From NCBI RefSeq assembly GCF_001279775.1, contig NZ_LGDG01000256.1, positions 1 through 56,078 on the forward strand: 56,078 nucleotides of DNA. The letters run 5' to 3'. The notes under the pieces are model-generated. The model was not told the origin of the DNA. It did not search any database and saw only the letters and a list, made by a program, of their open reading frames with translations. The stretch is from Streptomyces sp. MMG1533 (GTDB lineage: Bacteria; Actinomycetota; Actinomycetes; Streptomycetales; Streptomycetaceae). Positions 14,496-23,210 of this stretch are shown piece after piece (position 1 is the stretch's first letter; each line of letters opens with the position of its first letter). A program made the translations under genes and the position numbers.

Positions 14496-16748
14496 GTGTC
14501 CCGCACCGCCCTGCGTATCTGCCCCCTCTGTGAGGCCACCTGCGGCCTGACCCTGACCATCGAGGGGACCCGGGTGACCGGCGCCCGTGGTGACCGTGAC
14601 GACGTGTTCAGTCGCGGGTTCATCTGTCCCAAGGGGGCCTCCTTCGGAGCCGTCGACGGGGATCCCGACCGGCTGCGCACGCCCCTTGTGCGCAAGGACG
14701 GCGCATTGCGCGAGGCCACCTGGGAGGAGGCGTTCGACGCGGTCGCCGCCGGGATCCGGAGCGTCGTCGAGCGGTACGGCGCGAACTCCGTCGGCGTCGT
14801 CCTCGGCAACCCCAACGTGCACACCATGGCCGGTGCGCTGTATCCGCCGGTGCTTCTCGCGGGGCTCGGCACCCGCAGCATCTTCACCGCGTCCACCGTC
14901 GACCAGATGCCCAAGCACGTCTCCAGCGGGCTGCTGTACGGCGACGCCAACGCGATCCCCGTACCGGACCTCGACCACACCGACCACCTGCTGCTGCTCG
15001 GCGCCAACCCCCTGGAGTCCAACGGGAGTCTGTGCACCGCACCCGACTTCCCCGGCAAGCTCAAGGCGCTCAAGGCCCGCGGCGGCACGCTCACCGTCGT
15101 CGACCCCCGCCGCACCCGCACCGCCAAGCTCGCCGACCGGCACCTCGCGATCCGGCCCGGCACCGACGCCCTGCTGCTCGCGGCGATGGCGCACGTTCTC
15201 TTCGAGGAAGGCCTCGTGGACCTCGGTGACCTGGCCCCCCACGTGCAAGGGCTCGACGAACTCGCCGCATCCGTAGAGGACTTCACTCCCGAGGCCGTGG
15301 CCGACGCCTGCGACGTGGACGCCGTCACGATCCGCACCCTGGCCCGCGAACTCGCCGCCGCCCCCACCGCCGCCGTATACGGCCGCATCGGCAGCTGCAC
15401 GGTTCCGCACGGCACCCTGGCCAGCTGGCTCGTCGACGTGCTCAACATCCTCACCGGCAACCTCGACCGCCCCGGTGGCGCCCTCTTCCCGCAGGCGGCC
15501 ACCGACAAGACGCCCCGCCCGGCCGGGCCCGGTCACGGCTTCGGGCTCGGGCGCTGGCGCTCCCGGGTGAGCGGGCACCCGGAGGCGAAGGGGGAGCTGC
15601 CGCTCTCCGCGCTCGCCGAGGAGATCGACACGGCCACCGAGGAGGGCGAGCCGATCCGGGCGCTCGTCGCGGTCGCCGCCAACCCGGTGCTGTCCGCCCC
15701 CGACGGGGACCGGCTCGACAAGGCCCTGGGCTCTCTCGACTTCATGGTCAGTGTCGACCCGTACCTGAACGAGACCTCGCGCCACGCACACGTCGTGCTG
15801 CCGCCGCCCCCGCCCTCCCAGAGCCCGCACCACGACTTCGCCTTCAACACCCTCGCCGTCCGCAACCAGGTCCGCTACAGCCGTCCCGCGGTGCCCCTGG
15901 AGCCCGGCAGGATGGCCGAGACCGAGATCCTGGCCCGGCTGATCCTGGCCGCGACCGGCATGCACGGCGCCGACCCGGCCGCCGTCGACGCGATGGTGAT
16001 CGACCAGACCCTCGGCAAGGCGGTCAAGGAGCCGCACTCCCCGGTCCACGGCCGGGACCCGCGCGAGCTCGCCGCACAGCTCACCGGCGAGAGCGGTCCC
16101 GAGCGGCGGCTCGACCTGATGCTGCGCCTGGGTCCGTACGGCGACGGCTTCGGCGTGCGACCGGACGGGCTGAGCCTGGAGAAGCTGCTGGCCCACCCGC
16201 ACGGCATGGATCTCGGCCCGCTCCGGCCCCGCCTGCCGCAGCCGTTGAAGACCCGCAGCGGCAAGGTCGAGCTGTTGCCGCAGCCGATCGCCGGCGACCT
16301 GCCCCGCCTCCGGCAGGCACTGGGCGAGCGCCCCGCCGGGCTCGTCCTGGTCGGCCGGCGCCACCTGCGTTCCAACAACAGCTGGATGCACAACGTCCCC
16401 GCTCTCACCGGCGGCACCAACCGCTGCACCCTGCACATCCACCCCGAGGACGCCGAACGGCTGGGGGTGCGCGACGGGGCGCCCGTGCGCGTCAAGGGCG
16501 CCGGGGGAGAGGTGACCGCCCCCGCCGAGGTCACCGACGGCGTGCGCCGGGGTGTGGTGAGCCTGCCGCACGGCTGGGGTCACGACCGTCCCGGCACCCG
16601 GCTGAACCACGCCTCCGCCGACCCCGGAGTCAACGTCAACCAGATCCTCGACGGCAGCCTGCTCGACCCCCTCTCGGGCAACGCCGTCCTCAACGGAGTG
16701 CCCGTCGAAGTCGCCGTCGTGACCGAAAAGTTCCCCGCTCTGACCTGA
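14496..16748 (+). CDS. Molybdopterin-dependent oxidoreductase, nitrate reductase/formate dehydrogenase family
   Basis: 750 residues from GTG 14496 (GGGAGG upstream). The N-terminal [4Fe-4S] motif CPLCEATC plus FICPKG marks the Mo/W-bis-MGD enzyme family. The molybdopterin domains follow (GVVLGNPNVHTMAGALYPPVLL, LLLLGANPLESNGS, VVDPRRTRTAKLADRHLAIRPGTD, IGSCTVPHGTLASWLVDVLNILTG). The C-terminal dinucleotide-binding domain has SNNSWMHN and NGVPVEV. It has no Tat signal, so it is probably cytoplasmic. The substrate cannot be read from sequence; related Streptomyces proteins are annotated only by family. No electron-transfer subunit is adjacent. Confidence 0.9.
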   Translation: MSRTALRICPLCEATCGLTLTIEGTRVTGARGDRDDVFSRGFICPKGASFGAVDGDPDRLRTPLVRKDGALREATWEEAFDAVAAGIRSVVERYGANSVGVVLGNPNVHTMAGALYPPVLLAGLGTRSIFTASTVDQMPKHVSSGLLYGDANAIPVPDLDHTDHLLLLGANPLESNGSLCTAPDFPGKLKALKARGGTLTVVDPRRTRTAKLADRHLAIRPGTDALLLAAMAHVLFEEGLVDLGDLAPHVQGLDELAASVEDFTPEAVADACDVDAVTIRTLARELAAAPTAAVYGRIGSCTVPHGTLASWLVDVLNILTGNLDRPGGALFPQAATDKTPRPAGPGHGFGLGRWRSRVSGHPEAKGELPLSALAEEIDTATEEGEPIRALVAVAANPVLSAPDGDRLDKALGSLDFMVSVDPYLNETSRHAHVVLPPPPPSQSPHHDFAFNTLAVRNQVRYSRPAVPLEPGRMAETEILARLILAATGMHGADPAAVDAMVIDQTLGKAVKEPHSPVHGRDPRELAAQLTGESGPERRLDLMLRLGPYGDGFGVRPDGLSLEKLLAHPHGMDLGPLRPRLPQPLKTRSGKVELLPQPIAGDLPRLRQALGERPAGLVLVGRRHLRSNNSWMHNVPALTGGTNRCTLHIHPEDAERLGVRDGAPVRVKGAGGEVTAPAEVTDGVRRGVVSLPHGWGHDRPGTRLNHASADPGVNVNQILDGSLLDPLSGNAVLNGVPVEVAVVTEKFPALT

Positions 16749-16819
16749 GCAAAGCTGTGACCAGGAGTTTTGCGCTTATTGCTCGCACGTCAACGTCTTG
16801 TTAACGCCGCTTGACGAGT

Positions 16820-16872
16820 CCTAACGTCGTCGCACCGCCGGCCCTGGTGGGAGTTCAAGGGCGAACGTTAGG
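16820..16872. promoter_or_regulatory. Widely spaced inverted repeat before the citrate transporter
   Basis: CCTAACGT (16820-16827) and ACGTTAGG (16865-16872) are exact complements 37 bases apart. The second lies 9 bases before the ATG at 16882 and overlaps TAGGTA, a possible -10. Two half-sites for a citrate-responsive regulator is one reading. No regulator gene is adjacent. Confidence 0.35.
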
Positions 16873-16881
16873 TATCCACTC

Positions 16882-18303
16882 ATGTTGACCATCCTCGGCT
16901 TCGCCATGATCGCGACCTTCCTGGTCCTGATCATGCTGAAGAAGATGTCGCCGATCGCGGCGCTAGTACTGATCCCCGCACTGTTCTGCGTGTTCGTGGG
17001 AAAGGGCGCCAAGCTCGGTGACTACGTCATCGACGGCGTCACCAGCCTCGCCCCCACCGCGGCGATGCTCATGTTCGCGATCGTCTACTTCGGTGTGATG
17101 ATCGACGTCGGCCTCTTCGACCCGATCGTTCGCGGGATCCTGAAGTTCTGCAAGGCCGACCCGATGCGGATCGTCGTGGGCACCGCGGTACTCGCCGCGA
17201 TCGTCTCGCTCGACGGCGACGGCTCGACCACCTTCATGATCACGGTCTCGGCGATGTACCCGCTGTACAAGCGCCTGAAGATGAGCCTGGTCGTGATGAC
17301 CGGTGTCGCCGCCATGGCCAACGGCGTGATGAACACCCTGCCGTGGGGCGGCCCGACCGCCCGCGCCGCCACCGCCCTCAAGGTGGACGCCAGCGACATC
17401 TTCGTCCCGATGATCCCGGCCCTGCTGGTCGGCCTGCTCGGCGTCTTCGTCCTCTCGTACGTCCTCGGTGTGCGCGAGCGCAGGCGGCTGGGCGTGCTGA
17501 CGCTGGGCGACGTGCTGGTGGAGGAGAAGGCCGAGGACAAGGAGAGCGAGACGGTCCTCGTGGGCGCCGGCGGCTCCGGCGACGCCAAGACCCCCGCCCC
17601 CACCGGCGGCGCCGGCTCCGGCACCGACGCGGACGCGGCGGACGACGAGGAGAACGACGGCTTCCAGGTCCTCGACCCGAACCGGGCCACCCTGCGCCCC
17701 AAGCTCTACTGGTTCAACGCGCTGCTCACGCTCACCCTGCTCACCGCCATGATCATGGAGTGGCTGCCGATCCCGGTGCTGTTCCTGATCGGCGCCGCGC
17801 TCGTGCTGACCGTGAACTTCCCGCACATCCCCGACCAGAAGGCCCGCCTCGCCGCCCACGCGGACAATGTCCTCAACGTCTCCGGCATGGTCTTCGCCGC
17901 CGCCGTCTTCACCGGCGTCCTCCAGGGCACCGGCATGGTCGACCACATGGCCAGGTGGATGGTCGACGTCATCCCCGCGGGCATGGGCCCGCACATGGCC
18001 CTCGTCACCGGCGTCCTGAGCCTCCCGCTCACCTACTTCATGTCCAACGACGGCTTCTACTTCGGCGTCCTCCCGGTCCTCGCCGAGGCCGGCGCGGCGC
18101 ACGGTGTCACCCCGCTGGAGATGGCGCGCGCCTCGCTCGTCGGCCAGCCGCTGCACATGTCGAGCCCGCTCGTCCCGGCCGTCTACGTCCTGGTCGGCAT
18201 GGCCAAGGTCGAGTTCGGCGACCACACCAGGTTCGTGGTCAAGTGGGCGGCCCTCACATGTCTGATCATCCTCGGGGCAGGAATCCTCTTCGGGATCATC
18301 TGA
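16882..18303 (+). CDS. CitMHS-family metal-citrate transporter
   Basis: 473 residues with about 12 membrane helices. CitMHS family features include a DGDGSTTFMIT motif and TLPWGGPTARAATAL in the N-half, and ALVTGVLSLPLTYFMSNDGFYFGVLP in the C-half. A hydrophilic acidic loop at about 215-270 (EEKAEDKESETV, TDADAADDEEND) separates the halves. The family imports citrate complexed with divalent or ferric ions with protons. The S. coelicolor homologue at this position, CitSc (SCO1710 as I recall), takes up Ca- and Fe-citrate. The ribosome site is weak (TTAGG). If TAGGTA at 16869 is a -10, the message would be leaderless. Confidence 0.93.
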   Translation: MLTILGFAMIATFLVLIMLKKMSPIAALVLIPALFCVFVGKGAKLGDYVIDGVTSLAPTAAMLMFAIVYFGVMIDVGLFDPIVRGILKFCKADPMRIVVGTAVLAAIVSLDGDGSTTFMITVSAMYPLYKRLKMSLVVMTGVAAMANGVMNTLPWGGPTARAATALKVDASDIFVPMIPALLVGLLGVFVLSYVLGVRERRRLGVLTLGDVLVEEKAEDKESETVLVGAGGSGDAKTPAPTGGAGSGTDADAADDEENDGFQVLDPNRATLRPKLYWFNALLTLTLLTAMIMEWLPIPVLFLIGAALVLTVNFPHIPDQKARLAAHADNVLNVSGMVFAAAVFTGVLQGTGMVDHMARWMVDVIPAGMGPHMALVTGVLSLPLTYFMSNDGFYFGVLPVLAEAGAAHGVTPLEMARASLVGQPLHMSSPLVPAVYVLVGMAKVEFGDHTRFVVKWAALTCLIILGAGILFGII

Positions 18304-18340
18304 CGCACCCCTCGACCGACTCTCCGTGGAGGAAACGACC

Positions 18341-19579
18341 GTGAGGCCCGGTGGGAACCGCGGCTGGCTGCTCCGCCTCGTCATCGCCTTCAGCTTCGCG
18401 CAGGGGGCGGTGTCGATGGCCCGGCCCGCCGTGTCCTACCGGGCCCTCGCGCTGGGCGCGGACGAGCGGGCGATCGGCGTGATCGCGGGTGTGTACGCCC
18501 TGCTCCCCCTGTTCGCCGCCGTCCCGCTGGGGCGCCGCACCGACCACGGCCGCTGCGCGCCCCTGCTGCCCGTCGGCGTGGTCCTGATATCCGGCGGCTG
18601 TGCGCTGAGCGGTGTCGCCGACTCCCTTTGGGCGATGGCCATCTGGAGCGGCGTGATGGGCCTCGGCCACCTCTGCTTCGTGATCGGCGCCCAGTCGCTG
18701 GTGGCCCGCCAGTCCGCCCCGCACGAACAGGACCGCAACTTCGGCCACTTCACCATCGGTGCCTCGCTCGGCCAGCTGGTCGGCCCGATCGCGGCGGGCG
18801 CCCTGATCGGCGGCCGGGACATGGCGGGTACCAGCGCGCTCGCCCTGGTCGTCGCGGGTGCGGGGGCCGCGGTCGCGTTCACTTCGCTGTGGCGCATCGA
18901 GGACCGTACGACGGTCAGGTCCCGTGCGGGGCAAGGTGACCGCGTCCCCGTGCAGCGCATCCTGCGCGCCCGGGGCGTACCCGCGGGCATCTTCATCAGC
19001 CTCTCCGTGCTCTCCGCGACCGACATCCTCACCGCCTACCTCCCGGTGGTCGGCGAACACCGGGGCATCGCCCCCTCCGTGATCGGCCTCCTGCTCAGCC
19101 TGCGGGCCGCGGCCACGATCGCCTGCCGCCTGGTGCTGACGCCGCTGCTGCGGCTGTTGGGCCGGGCCCTCCTGCTCACCGTCACCTGTCTGCTGGCGGC
19201 CGTGCTGTGCGCCGGCATCGCGCTGCCGGTACCGGTGTGGGCGCTGGCCCTGATGCTCGGGGCCCTCGGCTTCTGCCTCGGCGTGGGCCAGCCGCTGTCC
19301 ATGACGACGGTCGTCCAGGCCGCCCCCGACGGCGCCCGCTCCACGGCCCTCGCCCTGCGCCTGACCGGCAACCGGCTCGGCCAGGTCGCCGCGCCCGCCG
19401 CGGCGGGCCTGATCGCGGGGGTCGCGGGGGTGGCGGCGCCGTTCGTGATGCTCGGCGGGCTGCTGCTGCTGTCCTCGGGGGTCGCGCTGCGTTCGCCGGC
19501 GAAGCCGGCCGAGGGGCAGGAGCCGACTGCCTGCCCCCGCCGGGCAGGGATCGCACCGGGCCGGAAGAGGGATGTCTGA
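18341..19579 (+). CDS. MFS transporter, probable exporter
   Basis: 412 residues from GTG 18341, with GGAGGA seven bases upstream. An upstream in-frame GTG at 18326 overlaps that ribosome site and is less likely. Twelve predicted helices, with the MFS loop PLGRRTDHGRCAPLLPVG between helices 2 and 3 and GQPLSMTTVVQAAPDGARSTALALRLTGNRLGQ in the second half, a drug-exporter-like pattern. The gene starts 37 bases after the citrate transporter, so co-transcription is likely, but a functional link is unproven. The tail after the last helix is polar and short. Confidence 0.85.
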   Translation: MRPGGNRGWLLRLVIAFSFAQGAVSMARPAVSYRALALGADERAIGVIAGVYALLPLFAAVPLGRRTDHGRCAPLLPVGVVLISGGCALSGVADSLWAMAIWSGVMGLGHLCFVIGAQSLVARQSAPHEQDRNFGHFTIGASLGQLVGPIAAGALIGGRDMAGTSALALVVAGAGAAVAFTSLWRIEDRTTVRSRAGQGDRVPVQRILRARGVPAGIFISLSVLSATDILTAYLPVVGEHRGIAPSVIGLLLSLRAAATIACRLVLTPLLRLLGRALLLTVTCLLAAVLCAGIALPVPVWALALMLGALGFCLGVGQPLSMTTVVQAAPDGARSTALALRLTGNRLGQVAAPAAAGLIAGVAGVAAPFVMLGGLLLLSSGVALRSPAKPAEGQEPTACPRRAGIAPGRKRDV

Positions 19580-19896
19580 CGGTCCGTAGGGCGCTGCCCC
19601 CGCACCCCCCGGCGGGTATGTGAAAGAGACCGACGACCGCCCGCCCGGCTACTCGGGCAACGTTGTCGTCTTCGCCCGCCTCACCGGGATCCGCGAAACC
19701 CGGAAGGGCCGCCCGCGCTCGCTGAAGCCGGCCGTCCGCTTTCTCACCGACTGGACCGGGGTGCCCGATCCGGCCCTGTCTCTTCCCCCGGCCCGGCACC
19801 GTCCGTTAACTTCCGTGACTCACAGGCCCGTACGACCCGCACGGGACATTCGACCGCGGAGCACCATCGCCCAAGTGAGCCCCCGGGGGCACTGCC
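19580..19896. other. 317-base gap with a possible short or decayed frame
   Basis: A frame from GTG 19620 has Streptomyces-like codon use for about 55 codons (DDRPPGYSGNVVVFARLTGI, LKPAVRFLTDWTGVPDPAL), then loses it and overruns the next gene. There is no good ribosome site. It may be a gene remnant or chance. The end of the gap carries GCCCCCGGGGGC (19879-19890), just before the ABC ATPase start. No clear promoter or terminator is seen. Confidence 0.25.
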
Positions 19897-21234
19897 ATGA
19901 CACGCGCCATCTCCCTGCATGACGTGAGCAAGACCTACACGCGAGGCGTCCGCGTGGTGGACCGGTTGTCGCTGGACATCGCGCCCGGCGAGTTCCTCGT
20001 GCTGCTCGGACCCTCCGGCTGCGGCAAGTCCACCGTGCTCAGGATGATCGCCGGCCTGGAGGAGATCACCGAGGGGCAGCTGCTGCTCGACGGCGAGTAC
20101 GCCAACGACCTGCTGCCCGCCGAGCGGCACATGGCGATGGTGTTCCAGAACTTCGCCCTTTACCCGAACATGACGAGCCGCGGCAACATCGGCTTCCCGC
20201 TGCGCATCGAGGCGCCGGGCGAGGACCCGGGCCCGCGCGTGGACGCCACCGCCCGCATGCTCGGCATCGAGGATCTCCTCGACCGCCTGCCGGGCCAGCT
20301 CTCCGGCGGCGAACGCCAGCGCGTCGCCATGGGCCGGGCAATCGCCCGCCACCCCTCCGCCTTCCTGATGGACGAACCGCTGTCCAACCTGGACGCCAAG
20401 CTCCGCAACCACCTGCGCGCCGAGATAGCGGCTCTCACCAGACAGCTGGGCGTCACCACGGTGTACGTCACCCACGACCAGGCCGAGGCCATGTCACTCG
20501 GCGACCGGGTGGCCGTGCTGCGCGGCGGCGTGCTCCAGCAACTGGACACCCCGCGCTCGGTGTACGCCCTGCCGCGCAACATCTTCGTCGCCGCCTTCAT
20601 CGGCACCCCGCGCATCAACCTCCTGCGCGGCCTGGTCCGCGCCCCGCTGGACGGCGCGATGACCATCAGCCTCGGCAAGCAGTACCTGCGGCTGCCCGAA
20701 CCCCTCTGCCTGGACCACCAGCTGCTCCGCGTCCAGCAGGGCCGCGAGGTCATCGTCGGCCTGCGCTCGGAGGCCGTCCGCATCGCCAAGCCGGCCGACG
20801 CCCGCCCCGGCGAGGTGGCGATCAGCGGGCTGGTGGAGCACGTGGAGTTCCAGGGCCACGAGGTCCTCGTCCACTTCGACACCGGCTCCCAACCCGCCGT
20901 CGTACCGGACCTGGAGGCCCCGCGGCCCGCCGCCTCGGCGTCCAGGCGCCGCCGCCGCGAGGGCACCGTCCTGGAGCGCTTCCGGGAGCGGGCGGGCGCC
21001 CTGCGCGCCGGCCCGGTGGTCGTCCTGGACGACCCGGCGGACGCCGCTCCCGAACCCGCTCCGGCCGACGGCCGCCTCCCCGGCGACCTCGTCGTCCGCA
21101 CCACCCCCGACATCGACCTCCGCCGCGGCATGCACGTCCCCCTGCTCGTCGACATCGCCCACCTGTTCGTCTTCGACCAGTACGGGGAACGCATCTGCCC
21201 GGCTCCGGCGCGGCTGCCCGACCTGGAGGCGTGA
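19897..21234 (+). CDS. Orphan sugar-type ABC transporter ATPase (MalK/MsiK-like)
   Basis: 445 residues. Walker A GPSGCGKST, Q-loop FQNFALYPNM, signature LSGGERQRVAMGRA, Walker B FLMDEPLSNLDAKLR, H-loop YVTHDQAEAMSLGDR. The C-terminal MOBE/TOBE domain starts FIGTPRINLL and is interrupted by a basic then acidic insertion at about 345-395 (RRRREGTVLERFRERAG, DDPADAAPEPAPAD), making it some 70 residues longer than typical UgpC/MsiK proteins. No permease or binding-protein gene is nearby. In Streptomyces MsiK serves several sugar importers in trans, and this protein might do likewise; that is inference. Confidence 0.88.
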   Translation: MTRAISLHDVSKTYTRGVRVVDRLSLDIAPGEFLVLLGPSGCGKSTVLRMIAGLEEITEGQLLLDGEYANDLLPAERHMAMVFQNFALYPNMTSRGNIGFPLRIEAPGEDPGPRVDATARMLGIEDLLDRLPGQLSGGERQRVAMGRAIARHPSAFLMDEPLSNLDAKLRNHLRAEIAALTRQLGVTTVYVTHDQAEAMSLGDRVAVLRGGVLQQLDTPRSVYALPRNIFVAAFIGTPRINLLRGLVRAPLDGAMTISLGKQYLRLPEPLCLDHQLLRVQQGREVIVGLRSEAVRIAKPADARPGEVAISGLVEHVEFQGHEVLVHFDTGSQPAVVPDLEAPRPAASASRRRRREGTVLERFRERAGALRAGPVVVLDDPADAAPEPAPADGRLPGDLVVRTTPDIDLRRGMHVPLLVDIAHLFVFDQYGERICPAPARLPDLEA

Positions 21235-21254
21235 CGCCCGTTACGTATGGGCAC

Positions 21255-21707
21255 ATGAACGTGCACTTCACCCGAACCCGGGCAACCCTCACCGCTGCCG
21301 CCGTCCTGCTCGCCGTCGCCGCGCCGACTGCGTACGCCGGCCTGGGCGACGGCGCCGGAACGGCGCCGCCGCGCGGAAAGCCGTACGTCGAGACCCAGCT
21401 CTTCTTCGGTACCGTGCGCCCCGGTGGCGGACCGGCCGTGACCGACGGGCAGTTCATGCGTTTCGTCGACCGGGAGGTCACGCCGGACTTTCCCGAGGGG
21501 CTCACCGTGCAGAGCGGGCGCGGGCAATGGCGGGATGTGGGCGGCGCGATCGAGAGGGAGCGGTCGTACGAGCTGATCCTGCTGTATCCGGTGGAGCGGG
21601 CGGCGGCGAACGGCCGGAAGATCGAGGAGATCCGCCGGGCGTACGAGAAGGCCTTCGGGCAGGAGGCCGTGGCGAGGGCGGACGGCAAGGTGCGGGTCGA
21701 CTTCTGA
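21255..21707 (+). CDS. Secreted DUF3574 protein
   Basis: 150 residues from ATG 21255. Signal peptide TLTAAAVLLAVAAPTAYA, then a small domain (YVETQLFFGTVRPGGGPAVTDGQFMRFVDREVTPDFPEGLTV, GRGQWRD, RSYELILLYP, KIEEIRRAYEKAFGQEAV) that matches the DUF3574 family, function unknown. It is predicted to be exported. It begins 20 bases after the ABC ATPase stop in the same direction and may be co-transcribed. The mature part is about 120 residues and has no cysteine. Confidence 0.8.
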   Translation: MNVHFTRTRATLTAAAVLLAVAAPTAYAGLGDGAGTAPPRGKPYVETQLFFGTVRPGGGPAVTDGQFMRFVDREVTPDFPEGLTVQSGRGQWRDVGGAIERERSYELILLYPVERAAANGRKIEEIRRAYEKAFGQEAVARADGKVRVDF

Positions 21708-21752
21708 TCCCTCGGGGCGTCAGGCTGATCCCAGGAGACGTCTGGCGCCCAA

Positions 21753-21771
21753 AAACTAACGCCGCTAGTTT
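21753..21771. promoter_or_regulatory. 19-bp TetR-type operator upstream of aldehyde dehydrogenase
   Basis: AAACTAAC-GCC-GCTAGTTT: 8-base arms with one mismatch. It has the same sequence and spacing as the site at 28222-28240 next to a TetR gene. It lies 40 bases before the aldehyde dehydrogenase start. The AT-rich arms stand out against the local GC content. Confidence 0.7.
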
Positions 21772-21810
21772 ATGGGGCGGACGACGCAGCCCCGCCCGGG
21801 AGGACGCACG

Positions 21811-23199
21811 ATGAAGGCACACGACGGCATGTACATCGACGGCGAGTGGCGCCCCGCCACCGGCCCGGACGTGATCGAGGTCGTGAACCCGGCCGACGAG
21901 CAGGTCGTCGGCAGGGTCCCGGCAGGTACCGTCGAGGACGTCGACGCCGCCGTGCGGGCCGCCCGTGCCGCCCTTCCGGGCTGGGCCGCCACCGCTCCCG
22001 CCGAGCGGGCCGCGCGCCTGGCCGCCCTGCGGGACGTCCTCGCGGCCCGCAAGGACGAGATCGCCGAGACGGTCACCGCGGAGCTCGGCTCGCCCCTGAA
22101 GTTCTCACAGGCCGTGCACGCGGCCGTGCCGATCGCCGTCGCCGGCTCCTACGCCGAGCTGACGGCGACGTACGCCTTCGAGGAGAAGGTCGGCAACTCG
22201 ACCGTCTTCCACGAGCCCATCGGCGTCGTCGGCGCGATCACGCCCTGGAACTACCCCCTGCACCAGATCGTCGCCAAGGTCGCCCCGGCGCTGGCGGCGG
22301 GCTGCACGGTGGTCCTGAAGCCCGCCGAGGACACCCCGCTGGTCGCCCAGCTCTTCGCCGAGGCGGTCCACGAGGCCGGCGTCCCGGCGGGCGTCTTCAA
22401 CCTGGTCACCGGCCTCGGCCCGGTCGCCGGGCAGGCCCTCGCCGAGCATCCGGACGTCGACCTGGTCTCCTTCACCGGTTCGACGGCCGTGGGCAGGCGG
22501 ATCGGCGCGACGGCCGGAGCCGCCGTGAAGAAGGTCGCCCTGGAACTGGGCGGCAAGTCCGCCAACGTCATCCTGCCGAGCGCGGACCTGGCCAAGGCGG
22601 TCAACGTCGGCGTGGCCAACGTCATGTCCAACTCCGGTCAGACGTGCAGCGCCTGGACGCGGATGCTGGTGCATCGGGAGCAGTACGACGAGGCCGTCGA
22701 ACTGGCTGCCACGGCCGCCGCGAAGTACGGCGACCGCATCGGCCCGGTCGTGAACGCCAAACAGCAAGAACGGGTCCGGAGCTATATCGACAAGGGCGTG
22801 GCCGAGGGTGCCCGCCTGGTCGCCGGCGGTCCCGAATCCTCGCGCGAGCAGGGCTACTTCGTCAGTCCCACGGTCTTCGCCGACGTCACCCCCGACATGA
22901 CCGTCGCCCAGGAGGAGATCTTCGGCCCGGTCCTGTCGATCCTCCGCTACGAGGACGAGGAGGACGCCCTGCGCATCGCCAACGGCACGGTCTACGGCCT
23001 CGCGGGCGCCGTCTGGGCCGGCGACGAGACGGAGGCGGTGGCCTTCGCGCGCCGCCTGGAGACCGGGCAGGTCGACATCAACGGCGGGCGCTTCAACCCC
23101 CTTGCCCCCTTCGGCGGTTACAAGCAGTCGGGCGTCGGCCGCGAACTCGGCACGCACGGTCTCGCCGAGTACCTCCAGACCAAGTCCCTTCAGTTCTGA
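21811..23199 (+). CDS. NAD(P)-dependent aldehyde dehydrogenase
   Basis: 462 residues from ATG 21811. It oxidises an aldehyde to the acid. Motifs: [27 protein letters not shown] (cofactor site), [11 protein letters not shown], catalytic Glu in [12 protein letters not shown], catalytic Cys in [11 protein letters not shown], and [10 protein letters not shown] with [15 protein letters not shown] near the C-terminus. It starts an operon with the alcohol dehydrogenase 11 bases downstream. The upstream palindrome suggests control by the TetR at 27554-28195. Substrate is unknown; the neighbouring Zn alcohol dehydrogenase suggests an alcohol to aldehyde to acid route. Confidence 0.95.
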   Translation: MKAHDGMYIDGEWRPATGPDVIEVVNPADEQVVGRVPAGTVEDVDAAVRAARAALPGWAATAPAERAARLAALRDVLAARKDEIAETVTAELGSPLKFSQAVHAAVPIAVAGSYAELTATYAFEEKVGNSTVFHEPIGVVGAITPWNYPLHQIVAKVAPALAAGCTVVLKPAEDTPLVAQLFAEAVHEAGVPAGVFNLVTGLGPVAGQALAEHPDVDLVSFTGSTAVGRRIGATAGAAVKKVALELGGKSANVILPSADLAKAVNVGVANVMSNSGQTCSAWTRMLVHREQYDEAVELAATAAAKYGDRIGPVVNAKQQERVRSYIDKGVAEGARLVAGGPESSREQGYFVSPTVFADVTPDMTVAQEEIFGPVLSILRYEDEEDALRIANGTVYGLAGAVWAGDETEAVAFARRLETGQVDINGGRFNPLAPFGGYKQSGVGRELGTHGLAEYLQTKSLQF

Positions 23200-23210
23200 G
23201 GAGCGTTCAC

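Noticed and set aside
13488..16610. A 1040-residue minus-strand frame over TetR and oxidoreductase
   Set aside because: It is the antisense of two well-supported plus-strand genes and shows no domains.
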